Positions 1 to 11,472 of a stretch of 64,000 bases of DNA are shown here, piece after piece. The number at the start of each line of letters is the position of its first letter. The first letter of the stretch is position 1. Position numbers and translations under genes: made by a program. This stretch comes from Cryphonectria parasitica EP155 (lineage: Eukaryota > Ascomycota > Sordariomycetes > Diaporthales > Cryphonectriaceae). Below the pieces are notes generated by a model. It ran no database searches. It was not told where the DNA came from and was given only the letters and a program-made list of their open reading frames with translations. The DNA lies in contig NW_024468911.1 in the NCBI RefSeq assembly GCF_011745365.1, positions 1,730,759 to 1,794,758 on the forward strand. The letters are read 5' to 3'.

Positions 1-348
1 CGAGGTACCCGCGCGCAGGGGGGCCCAGGATTAGATACGTACGTGTTGCTGTCCTTATTTATATATAACAAATATGTGATCCAACAAAACTTTGCAAAGA
101 TTCCCATCCAGGGTACTTACTCATACCGAACTTTATCACCACCACCAACACTCCCTACTGAGAAAAGTCTATCGGCGCAAACCCGCACTGCTAAGTCGAC
201 TGAGACACACAACGTATTTGATTTCGGCGCCACCGCCTACACTTTGACGCCAACATTCTCTCCCGGTTTTTTTCTTACACCGCAAAATTCAACCTTCATA
301 CAGACATCAACACCATCTCCCTCTCCCACAACCCCTGGACAAGTCATC
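1..348 (+). promoter_or_regulatory. Upstream region of the P450 gene
   Basis: This stretch ends at the start codon of the P450/reductase gene. A TATA-like AT block lies at about 56-70. The last 100 bases are C/T- and A-rich, as in many filamentous fungal leaders. No other gene was seen; the open frame that overlaps it is simply the first exon read upstream without a stop. No operator was recognised. Confidence 0.45.
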
Positions 349-3300
349 ATGGCAGAGACAGCAGTACCAATCCCGTCCCCTCCGGGGCTGCCTCTCATCG
401 GCAATGTCACAGACATCGACCCCAACTTTCCTCTGGGCTCATTATTGAACATGGCAGAGACTTATGGTACGTCGTCTTGAAAAACCAAAAAAACCCAAAA
501 AAAAAAAAAAAACCCAAAAAAAAAATAATAAATCGAGAGAGTCAAAAGAATTCCCGGGACTGACACACACACTCTCTGTCTCTCATGATCAGGTGAGATA
601 TACCGGATGAACCTCGCAGGAAGAAGCGTGGCCGTGGTATCCTCATACGCCCTCATCAATGAGGTCTGCAACGAGAAGCGGTTCAAGAAGGAGATCAAGG
701 GCGTGCTCTCCGAAGTCAGGTCGGGCGTGCACGACGGCCTCTTCACGGCCAAGGGACCCGAGGAGCCCAACTGGGGGATCGCCCACAGGGTGCTGATGCC
801 CGCCTTCGGCCCCATGTCCATCAACGGCATGTTCGAGGACATGCACGACATTGCGAACCAGCTGGCCATGAAGTGGGCGCGGCACGGGCCCAGCCACCCC
901 ATCAAGGTCACCGACGACTTCACGCGGCTGGCCTTGGACACGCTGGCCCTGTGCTCCATGGACTACCGGTTCAACTCTTTCTACCACGACGAGATGCATC
1001 CTTTTATCGAGGCCATGGGTGGGTTTCTGGTCGAATCGGGCAACCGCTCGCGGCGTGCTCTCCCGTCCATCTTCTACCGGGAAGCAGATCGGAAGTACGA
1101 GAAGGACATTGAGATCATGCGCAAGACGGCCGATGATGTGCTCAAGTACAGAAAGGAGAACCCTTCTGATCGCAAAGACCTGTTGAATGCCATGCTTAAC
1201 GGCAAGGATCCGAAAACAGGCCAGAAAATGACGGATCAGAGCATTACGGATAACCTCATCACATTCTTGATCGCAGGCCACGAGACTACTGGCGGCACGC
1301 TGTCGTTTGCCTTTTACAACCTGCTCAAGCACCCCGAGGTGTACCGCAAGGCACAGCAGGAGGTTGACGAGGTTGTGGGCACAGGACCCATCACAGTGGA
1401 GCACGTCTCGAAACTGCAGTATATTCAGGCTGTAAGTGACCTCTTTCCTTTGACGTTGACCAGATGACGCCGCACTATGGCAGGATCGGAACTGACATGA
1501 GAAACCCGCCTCTGCCCCAAAACAGATCCTGCGTGAAACGTTACGACTCACGCCCACCATTGCCAGTATAGCCGTCAGCCCACGCAAAGATGAGATTATT
1601 GGTGGCAAGTACCAGTTGACAACCCAAGACACACTGCTGCTCCTGGTTGCAAAATCACAAGTCGACCCTGCTGTCTTTGGAGAGACGGCACAAGAATTCC
1701 AGCCCGAGAGGATGCTGGAGGACAACTTCAACCGCCTCAACAAAGAATTCCCCAACTCCTGGAAGCCCTTTGGCAATGGCGAGAGAGCGTGTATTGGACG
1801 GCCTTTTGCCTGGCAGGAAGCAACACTGGCCATCGCCCTCCTCCTGCAGAACTTCAACTTTATGTTTGACGATCCCAGCTACACGCTGACGCTGCAACAA
1901 ACGCTCACCATCAAGCCGAAAGACTTCCAGATGCGCGCGGTACTCCGCCACGGGCTCACAGCCACTCAGCTGGAACATCGGCTCAACGGTACCACACCCA
2001 CACCCCTGGAGAACTCGGTTGCCAGCCTGTCGCTTTCGCCGGGCCAGAAAGCCACGGCTAACAAGGGCAAGCCGATGAGCGTCTTCTACGGGTCAAACGC
2101 CGGCACCTGTGAATCTCTGGCCAGCCGTCTCGCCACCGACGCAACCAAGCACGGGTTCAATGTCGCCACAATTGATTCTCTAGATGTGGCTCATCAGAAT
2201 CTCCCCACTGATCAGCCCGTCGTCATCATCACAGCGTCCTACGAAGGCGAGCCCCCAGACAACGCGGCTCTTTTCTGCAACTGGATCCAGGGCCTGAAGG
2301 GCAAGGAGCTGGAAAATGTGTCGTTTGCTGTGTTTGGATGTGGTCACCACGACTGGGCGGCGACATTTCACAAGATCCCGAAGATGGTCGATGTCACTCT
2401 CGAGAAGCTTGGTGCAGCAAGACTGGCACCATTGGGGGTTGCTGATGCCGCCGAGTCTGACTTGTTCTCGAGGTTCGAGGCGTGGGAGGACGAGATCCTT
2501 TGGCCATCTCTGAAGGAGAAGTACGGCGTCGCTGCAGCAGATTCTCAAAATGGAGAGTCTCTCCAGAGCGGCGTTTCGGTCGAGATCTCCACACCTCGAT
2601 CCTCGACTCTGAGGCAGGATGTGAAGGAGGCTGTTGTTCTGTCGACGAGCGACCTAACTTCCCCCGAGGCTCCCACCAAGAAGCATATGGAGATCCAGCT
2701 CCCCAGCGACAGGTCCTACTCTGCTGGTGATTATCTCGCCGTCTTGCCAATCAACCATAAGGATGTCGTCCACCGCGCCCTCCGACGATTCAAGCTACCT
2801 TGGGATGCCCACGTCACCATCAAATCCGACAGTGCCACCACTCTGCCTACGGGCTACCCCGTGCCTGCCTCTGATGTCCTGGGCGCATATGTAGAGCTCC
2901 TGCAACCGCTGACCAAGCGAAGCATCACCGCACTGAGCGAGGCAGCAGAGGACGAGGTCACGAAGACCGCCCTAGAGCGTCTCTCCGGAGAAGGCTACGC
3001 CGACATCGTGAGCAAGCGCGTGTCCCTGCTCGACCTCCTGGAGCAGTTCCCTTCGGTCAACCTCCCCTTTGCAACCTTTCTTTCTCTCCTCCCGCCGATG
3101 CGCGTCCGCCAGTACTCCATCTCCTCCTCCCCCCTCGCGGACCCGACGCACTGTACTCTCAGTTACTCCGTCCTCGATGCCCCCGCCCTGTCCGGCACGG
3201 GCCAGCGGTACCTGGGCGTCGCCACTTCTTACCTCGCCAGCCTGCAGCCGGGCGATAAGCTGCATGTCGCCATCCGCCCCAGCCACGCGAGCTTCCACCT

Positions 3301-3796
3301 TCCCATCGACAGCGAAAAGACGCCTGTCGTCATGATCGCGGCAGGGACAGGTCTGGCTCCCTTCCGTGGGTTTATCCAAGAGCGGGCCGCTATGCTCGCC
3401 GCGGGGCGCAAACTCGCGCCGGCCATGCTTTTCTTTGGCTGCCGGCATCCGGACCAGGATGACCTGTACCGAAAGGAACTGGAGAGGTGGCAAGAATTGG
3501 GGGCAGTGGACGTGCGGCGGAGCTACTCGCGTCTTGCTGAGGCCAGCGAGGGTTGCGCTCATGTGCAGGACCGGCTGTGGCTGGACCGGCGCGATGTGCA
3601 GAGCCTTTGGGACGCGGGCGCCAAGGTATACGTCTGTGGGAGTAGGGGCGTATCGGACTCGGTGCGGGAGGTGGCTATTCGGATGTATGTGGACGGGGCC
3701 AAGGAGAGGCATGGGAAGGAGTTGAGTGTAGAGGAGGCGACGGAGAGGTTTGATGCTGTGCGGTACGAGAGGTTCGCCACGGATGTTTTTGACTGA
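349..3796 (+). CDS. Self-sufficient cytochrome P450/NADPH-P450 reductase (CYP505-like, P450foxy type)
   Basis: Exons 349-466, 593-1431 and 1526-3796 give 1075 residues, the usual length of this fusion family. The heme domain has the I-helix motif AGHETT at 267-272, the ExxR motif ETLR at 324-327, and the heme loop FGNGERACIG at 401-410 with Cys408 as thiolate ligand. A linker leads to a flavodoxin-like FMN domain (VFYGSNAGTC from 505), then an FAD domain (RQYSISSSPL) and an NADPH-binding end (AGTGLAPFRGF; CGSRGVSDSV). Known relatives (P450foxy, and bacterial P450 BM3) hydroxylate fatty acids near the omega end, taking electrons from NADPH without a separate reductase. There is no N-terminal membrane anchor, so it is probably soluble. 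ATG 349 is the only start that continues in frame across intron 1 (467-592). Substrate is inferred from family only. Confidence 0.93.
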
Positions 3797-4660
3797 GGAA
3801 ATTAGTGGGAGGATACGTGCTTAGATTTCAGTCCTGGTCTTATTATGAGCACAATATGGTTAGAAGGGTATTTTATGAATGGGATAGAGGGTAATAGATT
3901 GGATATTAGATTAGATATAGACATGGTTTTGTCACTGTCGACGGCTTTGAGCTTCCTGGCCTTCGGATTGCTAGACTCGTGACACGATTCCATATTCTCA
4001 GGAGATGGAGCAGTACCGTCAGAGCTCTATTGAGGTGTTACATGTTGCACTCTAAAGGAAGGAAGGAAGGAAGCAAGGTTTGGCAGAAAGAAAAGAGGAA
4101 GGAAGCCAAGTTTAGCGCAGGCTGGCTGAAGCTCTCTGGGAAACGAAGGGGCAGGTGCCAACCAGGCACGCACGGGGTCGCCTTTGAATTTTTGCACTCG
4201 GGCATTAAACCATTCTCAGGGATCGAAGTCACGAATGTATATGTGTTTTATCATCCAATATTTTTCTGGGGAGCCCAGTACTGAAAATATTTCGGTAAAC
4301 ATTACCTTTCATTTTCGTATAGCCTCATGAGTCCTTCAGCTGATTCGGTGTTGCATTTTAAAGGCCATCTGTAGACCACGTACTGCTCCTGGTCTGTACT
4401 TGAGGTACTAACAACTCTGGGTCTCGCCCATATACTGTATATCTAATGCACGCTCTCATAGACGATTGTTAGATATGCAAATTGATCTGCGCACGTCATA
4501 AGCTCGGTTGGTTGTTTGCCCGGGCTGAGTCGGTGGCTGTCTTGGTTCTGGGCAGCGTGTTTCGGAAACAGTCAAACTCAGAAAGTATATTACCTTGAGC
4601 TATTTCAGCTCGTCAAATTCATCATGATTATAACTCGATGACCACGGCACAATCGGAATC
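3797..4660. other. Intergenic, no gene seen
   Basis: It holds the 3' end of the P450 transcript and the promoter of the hydrolase. A short GGAA repeat lies at about 4057-4072 inside an A/G-rich stretch. The small open frames here have no recognisable protein. Confidence 0.5.
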
Positions 4661-5671
4661 ATGGCTCACGTCCCTCTTCTAGCTTATCTCCGGCTCATAG
4701 CCCTCGTTACCGTCCTCCGCATCGTCACCCGCTGGAAAGCCCGCAGTGTCTTGCGCCACGATCAACTGCTCGCCGACGCTAGATATCCCGTGAGGCGAGA
4801 GCGCATCCGAATTCCCACACGCGACTCGGGTCGTTCCATCACCGCCGACCTGTACATTCCGTCCTCGTCCTCGTCCTCATTCGACATTGAGAAGCCCCGG
4901 CCTCTCCTCGTGAACTGGCATGGCAGCGGTTTCGTGCTCACCGGCCTGCTACGGACCAACGCACTCTTCTGCGCCCGTGTCGCCCACGAGCTCGGCATCC
5001 TCGTCCTCGACGCAGACTATCGTAAAGCACCAGAGCATCCCTTCCCGGCCGCTGTGCACGACGCAGAGGACGTGCTGCGGTGGGTTGCGACGGTGGCCAC
5101 GACGGACTACTACCACCACACATACCAATTCGACCCCACCCGCGTCGCCGTCTCGGGGTTCAGCTCAGGCGGATCTCTCGCGCTGGGCGCTGCGTCGGTC
5201 CTGCGCCGAGGTAGTCTGGGCCTCGACATCTGTGGCGTAGTTGGCGTGTACCCAGGGACAGACATGGTAACCGCTCCTGCGGACAAGAAACCCCCTCGCG
5301 AGGGTGTCGCCCCACCCATCGACACGAGGACGATGGAGCTGTTTCGGGACTGCTATGTGCCGGACCCAAGTGTGAGGGCGGACCCTCTTGCTTCGCCAGT
5401 GCGGGCAGAGGTGGGCTTGTATCCTAATTTCGTGACCATCTTCACGTGTGAGGGGGATAGGGTTGCTCCTGAGGGCTTGGAGCTTGTTAGGAGGTTAGAG
5501 GCCGGGGACGAGGGAACTGACGGGTCGAGGGTGGTGGTGAGTGAGATGATGCTGGATGTTGGGCATGGGTTTGATGCTGGGGCCGAGGAGGGAACAGTTG
5601 CCTGGGAGAGGCGGGAGGAGATGTATCAGATGGCTGTGAAGAGCTTGAAGAGAGCATTGACGATCGTGTAG
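4661..5671 (+). CDS. Alpha/beta hydrolase, hormone-sensitive-lipase-like (GDXG) family
   Basis: Intronless, 336 residues, near the usual 310-350 of the family. Residues 1-25 are hydrophobic and may anchor the protein. The oxyanion-hole region is HGSG at 87-90, a variant of the family HGGG. The block DYRKAPEHPFPAA at 119-131 is characteristic of HSL-type esterases. The nucleophile elbow is GFSSG at 166-170 (Ser168). Asp266 in CEGDRVAP and His302 in DVGHGFD complete a plausible catalytic triad. The protein should cleave a carboxylic ester or lactone; the substrate cannot be told from sequence. It follows the P450 on the same strand by 864 bp, so it has its own promoter. Confidence 0.88.
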   Translation: MAHVPLLAYLRLIALVTVLRIVTRWKARSVLRHDQLLADARYPVRRERIRIPTRDSGRSITADLYIPSSSSSSFDIEKPRPLLVNWHGSGFVLTGLLRTNALFCARVAHELGILVLDADYRKAPEHPFPAAVHDAEDVLRWVATVATTDYYHHTYQFDPTRVAVSGFSSGGSLALGAASVLRRGSLGLDICGVVGVYPGTDMVTAPADKKPPREGVAPPIDTRTMELFRDCYVPDPSVRADPLASPVRAEVGLYPNFVTIFTCEGDRVAPEGLELVRRLEAGDEGTDGSRVVVSEMMLDVGHGFDAGAEEGTVAWERREEMYQMAVKSLKRALTIV

Positions 5672-6468
5672 ATATCTCTCTCTCGCCATGGGTAATTCAT
5701 GATTCTCCTTGTCAGCATTTTGGGCACCTTTTAATTGAGATCATCGAGAATGAAGAAGAACGTAAAGTATCTACAGTAGGCCGCGGCCGATGATAAGACT
5801 TGATGCAAGCAAGATGAGAGAATCTCAAAATCATGCCATTCGAGCATAATGGATCTTGTTGACGGCCAATTTCTCTGGCTGCATTATCGAAGTGATCGAG
5901 AGCGAGGCCTCTTCTAATATCAGATCTCGTCGGAACTGGAGCAAAGTCCCGGCTCAGCCAGGCATTCTCCGATTTACATCATGCTTACAGACAATTCTAA
6001 GCAAGCTAAAAAAAAAAATGACATTTTCGGGTTTTTTGACGCTTCTCAGCACATGTCGCTGGTTATTCGAGCTGATAACTGCCCCAAAACACCAGAAGTT
6101 GGCCGTCCTGGTTGGCGTGTTGGCGTTGGCAGAGAGACATGATTTACTGCTGGACATGGTAAATTCAGTAGAGGAAATACCCCCTATTTGGCACCACAGT
6201 GAACTTCCAGTGACCGGCCCCTTCTAGATTGGCCCCCTGAAGCCTCCCTGTGAAGGCATCTCCAGGTCCTACTTACAATGGACGGTGTGGGCCCACCCAC
6301 CTTCCCTGCAGGTACCCACAGGGGCTGCTGGACCGTGCCCGCCGAAATTTTGAAATTTTCAATCAAGATGAAAACAAAACAAAAACATAACAGTAAACAA
6401 ACTAGACTCCAGCGCAACATCTGCTGTTCTCACTCTTACAAACATACAGAGATACACACAAATACACC
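5672..6468. other. Intergenic, no gene seen
   Basis: Mixed-composition spacer. A tandem GAAATTTT pair lies near 6344-6360, about 110 bp before the next start codon. An open frame at 5856-6227 begins at a TTG and shows no family resemblance. Confidence 0.5.
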
Positions 6469-7323
6469 ATGGCACGAGCAAAACATGCCAAGGACGGAAA
6501 TACGCCTACCAAATCCAGCAAACAAGACCGCAAGATGGACGCCAAATACAGCCCCAAGAAGCAGAACGTCCAGCGCGTAAAAAAGTACAAGCAGGCCAAA
6601 CGCGCCAAACAAGTCCAGGCCCTCGAGAGCGCCATCAGGGCCGCAGAGAGCCCGGCGTCCAAGAAGGCGCTGGCGGCGCTGGAAGCACAGGTCTTCCAGC
6701 CATGGAAGTTCCGGGGCAGCAAAGGGGGCAGCAAGGTGGCGCAGCTCGAGAAGCTGGTCAAGGAGCAGCAGGAGGAGATTCGCGGGCTGCGAAAGATGGT
6801 GCTGGTGGGCAAGGGCGGGCCCAAGTTAGAGCCGGTGAGCCCGAACGTGATAAGGGGGGCGGCAGGCAAGGATGATGAGCCGGATTCTTCACCCGTGAAG
6901 ATCAGGGAACAGCTCGCGAATGACATTGCTCCCTCTAACGAGGAGGAGGACGAAAACGCGCAAGAGGTGGTGCTGGAGACTACTGAGGGTGCTGAGCCGG
7001 AGCAGATGGATGTGGAGCCTGCAGTAGTTCCCAGCATTGAGGACGAGGCTGTCGAGTATCCGACACTCCCATCCGTTGAGGTCGACGACGTGCAGGAGAC
7101 ATCCGAGGAAATCAAGTCCGGCGAGAATGGTACAGAACAGCAACAGCAGCAATCCGAGGAGCTAGAGGCCAGCCAACCTCAACAACAAGAATCAACTGCT
7201 GCTGTGGACACACCGTCAAAACCGCCCAGGAGGCATACCAGAGCATCTAGTGCGGACTCGCATGCCGGCACACCTCGAAACGTGAGGCGGTCTCCGCGGA
7301 AGAGGATGGTGAAAAAGCTGTAA
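6469..7323 (+). CDS. Basic coiled-coil protein of unknown function
   Basis: Single exon, 284 residues. The start ATG 6469 sits in a good context (CACCATGG). I do not recognise the family. Residues 1-60 are very rich in Lys/Arg and look like a nucleic-acid-binding or nuclear-localisation segment. A short heptad-like stretch (VAQLEKLVKEQQEEIRGLRK, about 90-110) could form a coiled coil. The middle (about 140-245) is acidic and rich in Glu, Ser and Gln. The C-terminal 35 residues are again basic, with SPRK and RRH motifs. This basic-acidic-basic layout suggests a nuclear or nucleolar protein, but that is inference from composition alone. Confidence 0.75.
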   Translation: MARAKHAKDGNTPTKSSKQDRKMDAKYSPKKQNVQRVKKYKQAKRAKQVQALESAIRAAESPASKKALAALEAQVFQPWKFRGSKGGSKVAQLEKLVKEQQEEIRGLRKMVLVGKGGPKLEPVSPNVIRGAAGKDDEPDSSPVKIREQLANDIAPSNEEEDENAQEVVLETTEGAEPEQMDVEPAVVPSIEDEAVEYPTLPSVEVDDVQETSEEIKSGENGTEQQQQQSEELEASQPQQQESTAAVDTPSKPPRRHTRASSADSHAGTPRNVRRSPRKRMVKKL

Positions 7324-7982
7324 AGAGAGTGTCACGATTTTTCTGGTTTTTTTTTTTTTTTGGGAGGGAAAGTCGACTCAAGAAACCACACGCATGGGCA
7401 CTGAAGCCGGATGAGCGTGCGGCTACTAAATGCATTTGCTTTATTCGCGTCGGATTTTTATACGCATCTGGCAATGACGGCAAAAATACATCACATCGCA
7501 CTTAATTCAGCCCAAAAGAAGGTGACAATATAAATGCGTGTCAATTTCAGAGTCCTCACTCTCACCTCGGTTCATGCGATGATATGTATGTTGATTTCTC
7601 ATCAGCAAAGGGTTTTTTCTTTTCTTCTATTTACCTCCGAGTGACTCACCGGCTGTAAAGTTGGATCGCGGTGGAGCCGAAGAAGGGTCTTTCGGTCAAT
7701 GCCGGCTCCCGGCAACCGCCCATCGACTGACTGTTATCTCGTCGCTAAGCACGGCGCCCACTATGCTATACAATACGCCCATCCTCTTCGACGCTTTTAC
7801 AAACTGATATAAAGAGTGAAGCAATCTCCTATTCAAGAAAACGAGAAAAATCTCGACTCAGTTTCTTGTTACACATCTCACGGCAGCCAAACAAAATATC
7901 TCTCGGTCTTGTGATTGGTAACAGGACGACCTCCTCAAGACCGCCATCCAACAGAGCCTCAGCCAAGAGTACACACTTCGCA
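7324..7982. other. Intergenic with promoter of the GNAT gene
   Basis: A T tract lies at about 7346-7360, just after the preceding stop, and may belong to its 3' end. The distal part carries the promoter of the acetyltransferase gene. The frame of that gene is open upstream to 7866, but the codon there is TTG. Confidence 0.5.
7808..7814 (+). promoter_or_regulatory. TATA-like box
   Basis: TATAAAG, about 170 bp before the ATG of the acetyltransferase gene. The position suits a core promoter with a leader of about 130 bases; function is inferred. Confidence 0.4.
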
Positions 7983-8666
7983 ATGCCTCTGGACCCAACT
8001 CTCAAGCTCCGCCCAGGCCGCCCATCTGACGTACCCGCCCTGGCCGACATCTTCCTCGATGCCTTTTCAGGAAACCCCATCGGTCAGAATTTCTTCCCCC
8101 GCGACACGCCCTCCGCCCGCAGCTTCTGGACCAACACCCTGACCGAGGAGATCCATGATCCCAAGGTCAACTTCCTCGTCGTTACCGCCACAAAAGACCA
8201 CGCCAGCCCCTCTTCCGCGGACCAAGATGAGCAGCCCATCATCGCCTTTGCCAAATGGGTTCGGCCGCTCCCGCCAGGCACACCCCAGGCGCCTTGGCCC
8301 GCGGATGACGAGTGGCCCGCGGACGGCGATCCGCCGCGCGCAGCCGTCTTCTTCCGGAAGCTGGCGGGTATGCACGAGGAGATCATGGGCGCGCGAGCCC
8401 ACTGGTATTTGGAGATCATTGTCACGCGGGCGGCGCATCAGGGCCGCGGGGCGGGGGCCATGCTGATGCAGTGGGGTGCGGAACGTGCGGATCGGGAGGG
8501 TGTGGAGTGTTATCTGGATGCGACGCCTGCAGGGAAGCCGCTATATGAGAGGTTCGGGTTTCGAGATGCGGTGGAGACATGGCCGTTCTTTGATGAGCAG
8601 TATCGGCACTCGTTCATGGTGAGGAAACCGAAGGGGTGGCAGGAAGGTGTGAATGAGTCGTCCTAG
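7983..8666 (+). CDS. GNAT-family N-acetyltransferase
   Basis: Single exon, 227 residues from ATG 7983, the first ATG in the frame. The N-terminus LKLRPGRPSDVPALADIFLD is the usual GNAT beta1-alpha1 opening. The acetyl-CoA pyrophosphate loop is HQGRGAGAML, following beta4 (WYLEIIVTR). The C-terminal GKPLYERFGFRD is the common beta6-beta7 region of small-molecule acetyltransferases. It should transfer acetyl from acetyl-CoA to an amine; the acceptor is unknown. Many fungal paralogues of this type are uncharacterised, and no neighbour points to a pathway. Confidence 0.85.
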   Translation: MPLDPTLKLRPGRPSDVPALADIFLDAFSGNPIGQNFFPRDTPSARSFWTNTLTEEIHDPKVNFLVVTATKDHASPSSADQDEQPIIAFAKWVRPLPPGTPQAPWPADDEWPADGDPPRAAVFFRKLAGMHEEIMGARAHWYLEIIVTRAAHQGRGAGAMLMQWGAERADREGVECYLDATPAGKPLYERFGFRDAVETWPFFDEQYRHSFMVRKPKGWQEGVNESS

Positions 8667-11472
8667 GGCAATCTGACGGCGGCCCTTGGATAACGGCAGT
8701 TCGTCCTCCGCTCCTAAGTGGAACTTCATATGTAAGGCAAGACAGGGCCCAGAATTGCAAGACGCAAACTGAGGGTCAAGAAAAAAGACCATCGCAACTC
8801 CTGCAACCAATATGTAGAATATGCTATTCTTGTAATGGGGCCTTGATAACCAACTTTGAACAGAGAGTACTGAGATAACGTCAACGTGCAGATGTTTCAG
8901 AGCAAAATGATTACATGACACCTCGAACACGAAGAAATGATTACAAATAGTCCAATAAACTAAAAGTGGGGGCACAGGGCGGGCGCGTGTATGTGTTTTT
9001 GTGTGTGAAGGGTGGAGGAACGAGAAAGGGGCCATCTAGAATAAGAAGTAGCTTCGAAATGGAGACAGGACCATAGATGTGATTGGGAAGAGGAGAGTGC
9101 CGCTGGTGTGGTGGGAATAAACAGCAGGCGAGAAGGGTCAAAAAGCGGCAAGAGGAACAGAACAAATTAGGAAGATGCAATGAGTGGGGAACAACATTGA
9201 ATGCAAGGAAACAGCAAGGGAAAAGCCCAGACACGAGAAGAAAAACAGAAAGTGGAAAGAAGAAAAAGAACTGCTGCTAAAACTTGCCTCCTACAGCAGT
9301 TTCCTGCAGCGTTAAGTTCATGCCACAACACCTCCTCATTTCTTAAATGAGAATGGTCATAATATTCCAAAGTTGTCCTGTCGGCCATTTCGTTCAGAAA
9401 TAGAAGTTGCTATCACCACGTAGTTGAAGGGATATCATTGCAAGAGGCAAAACTAAATTACAATTCAGGCTCAAGTCCTTTGGGATCACCGACCAGAAGA
9501 AGTGCAGAAACACGAATTGACCTGTTGATGCCGCTGGGCTCGGTTCAAATAAGGTTTGCGGCTCAGTGGATCAAACTAGGGAGAGGCTTTTGTCCTCCAC
9601 AATTTCTGGGGAACTGTACCATCCTTCCTGTCTGCGGCTGTGTGCTAATTATGGCATGTATGTAGTAAGTCTTGACTTTAGAGTGTCTAAGGGAGGAGTT
9701 GACTTGTTCAGCCTGTATCTGCCGATATTCCCAAATCTATTCTCTGTGGCACAGACAAGATAAACCTGTCCATTTAGTATGGTCAGCCCTTCCCGCACCT
9801 GCATTGGTGAGCTGTAGGTGCAGCTTCTAATCTACTTCAAATCCAACTTTTGCATGAAACAAAATCAATATGGTGCAGGGGTAGAACAATAAGCAAATAC
9901 AAAGTAATGACACCAGATACTACATTTCAATGTACCCTTGTTTTCAGGGCATCTTTTTGGTTGGGGGAAAAGTCATGGGAAGAAAAGTACTGCAGCAGGC
10001 AGCAGGCAGCACAGCATACCCATGCTGTAGTAGGCACATGCAGGTAAAGCTCACTATGAGAGTAGTTATCTAACTAGGCATCCCTGGCGATGATGACACA
10101 CTACTATGGTATGTTCTTGATGTACAGGGACATCATCAATGTGTTTCAAGAATCCATTAGATACTGCGGTCTACCTGAAGATGCCTTCTGGATCCACTTG
10201 GTACTGGCGGCCCGCATATGGTATGTGCACTTCCTGTGCAAGCAGACAGGGGGGTCCTTTGGATCCACGTACCCTGCTGTGTTGAATGGTTGAACGGGTT
10301 GGATATCGCCTTCTCAGCACTAAGAGCTCCCCCAGGTACGCTCTTGCTTTTTCTTTTCAAATTTCCATTTCTTATCTATTTTCGTTTGTTTTGGTCTCTC
10401 GCCTCTCCCACTCAGAGTATTCCCTCGATCTCACTTTCATTCTTGATTCTTTGAATTTTCTTCTTTTTGGAACTTTCTTGTATCTGGCCAACTTTGATTA
10501 GCGAAACTGAGGCAGGACTGTTGCTGACACCATTCATCATCATCTTGCTTTCCTCAAGCCCATCCCCAGTTTCTCTGGTGCTTGGGGAAGAAGAAGAGAG
10601 CAAACCTAGTTGCATAGGCTGCATCATCAACATTGGCTACCTGCTGCTACCAACCAACAGTGTCAACCCTGTAACAGTAAGCCTCATCTTTCTCCATTTC
10701 CCCAACTCGGGGTACTTTGATGACAGGGCGGGCATGGGACCACCTCACTAACTCAACTGCCACAGCCCTCGTTGCTGCTGCAACTTGTTGAGATCCTTCC
10801 ACCTCTCTCTTCAAACCCTTGCGCATGCCACAGCAGAATCAGGGACGAGAGGTCAGGATCCGCACCAGGCCAGAGTGTCATTGAAATATAGGATAGTTTC
10901 ACCGGCAGTCAGATCAGGCCGCCCCTAACCAGCAAATCACCCTGCAGCTGACTGGCCGTCTATCAGGTAAGCAATGAATCAACATTCAGCCCCCTCAGAC
11001 AACCTGACAGCACATACATTCTTATTGTATGCCACAGCTCAGCCTGATAGTGGTTCTTCTTGTTGTTGCTCCCTACAGAGTCCTTTGTCCCTCGTGGTGA
11101 TCAAATTTATCTGCGGGGCCGACGTCTTGTCTATGGCTGCTGTGGCTGACGGGGATAGCAGTACCCGCATTGTACACCTACCATACCCCTCACCAAACCT
11201 GACCAGCTACTGTCACAACTTTCCAGCCTCGCCTTGTCCTGATATTTTTTATTCTATGATTTTCCTTCTACTCAAACCTGAACCTTTCCTCGGAGCATCC
11301 TTGAAAAGAATCTGACAACCATTGTTCACTCTTCCAGTCCTGCTGGCACCAGATTCTAAAGTCTGTGTTGAAGACAAACACCTCCAAAGCTGTATTGCTT
11401 CTCCCTACTTCTTTGGTAGGGCTGCTAAGCTGTGCCCCGCCATTTCTTGTACATCCTCAACTACCGCCCACC
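8667..11472. other. 2.8-kb gene-free leader region before the AAA ATPase gene
   Basis: No protein-coding gene is supported. A 7-bp-stem hairpin (ACAGCAT/ATGCTGT) lies at 10011-10028 next to a CAGCAGG-rich stretch. From about 10330 the + strand becomes strongly T/C-rich, as in fungal leaders. A donor-like GTAAGC at 10967 and an acceptor-like CTTCCAG ending at 11337, with a CTGAC box near 11312, could bound a 371-bp 5' UTR intron. Transcript data are needed to confirm this. The frame of the next gene is open upstream to 11365, but only from a non-ATG codon. Confidence 0.4.

Noticed and set aside
643..1857. 404-codon - strand open frame
   Set aside because: Antisense to P450 exons 2 and 3, and it crosses an intron; the + strand has complete P450 motifs.
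349..5671. Secondary-metabolite cluster around the P450
   Set aside because: There is no core synthase, prenyltransferase or cluster regulator in the window; the P450 is of a primary fatty-acid hydroxylase type.
5856..6227. 123-codon + strand frame
   Set aside because: It begins at TTG, has no motif and includes an A-run Lys stretch.
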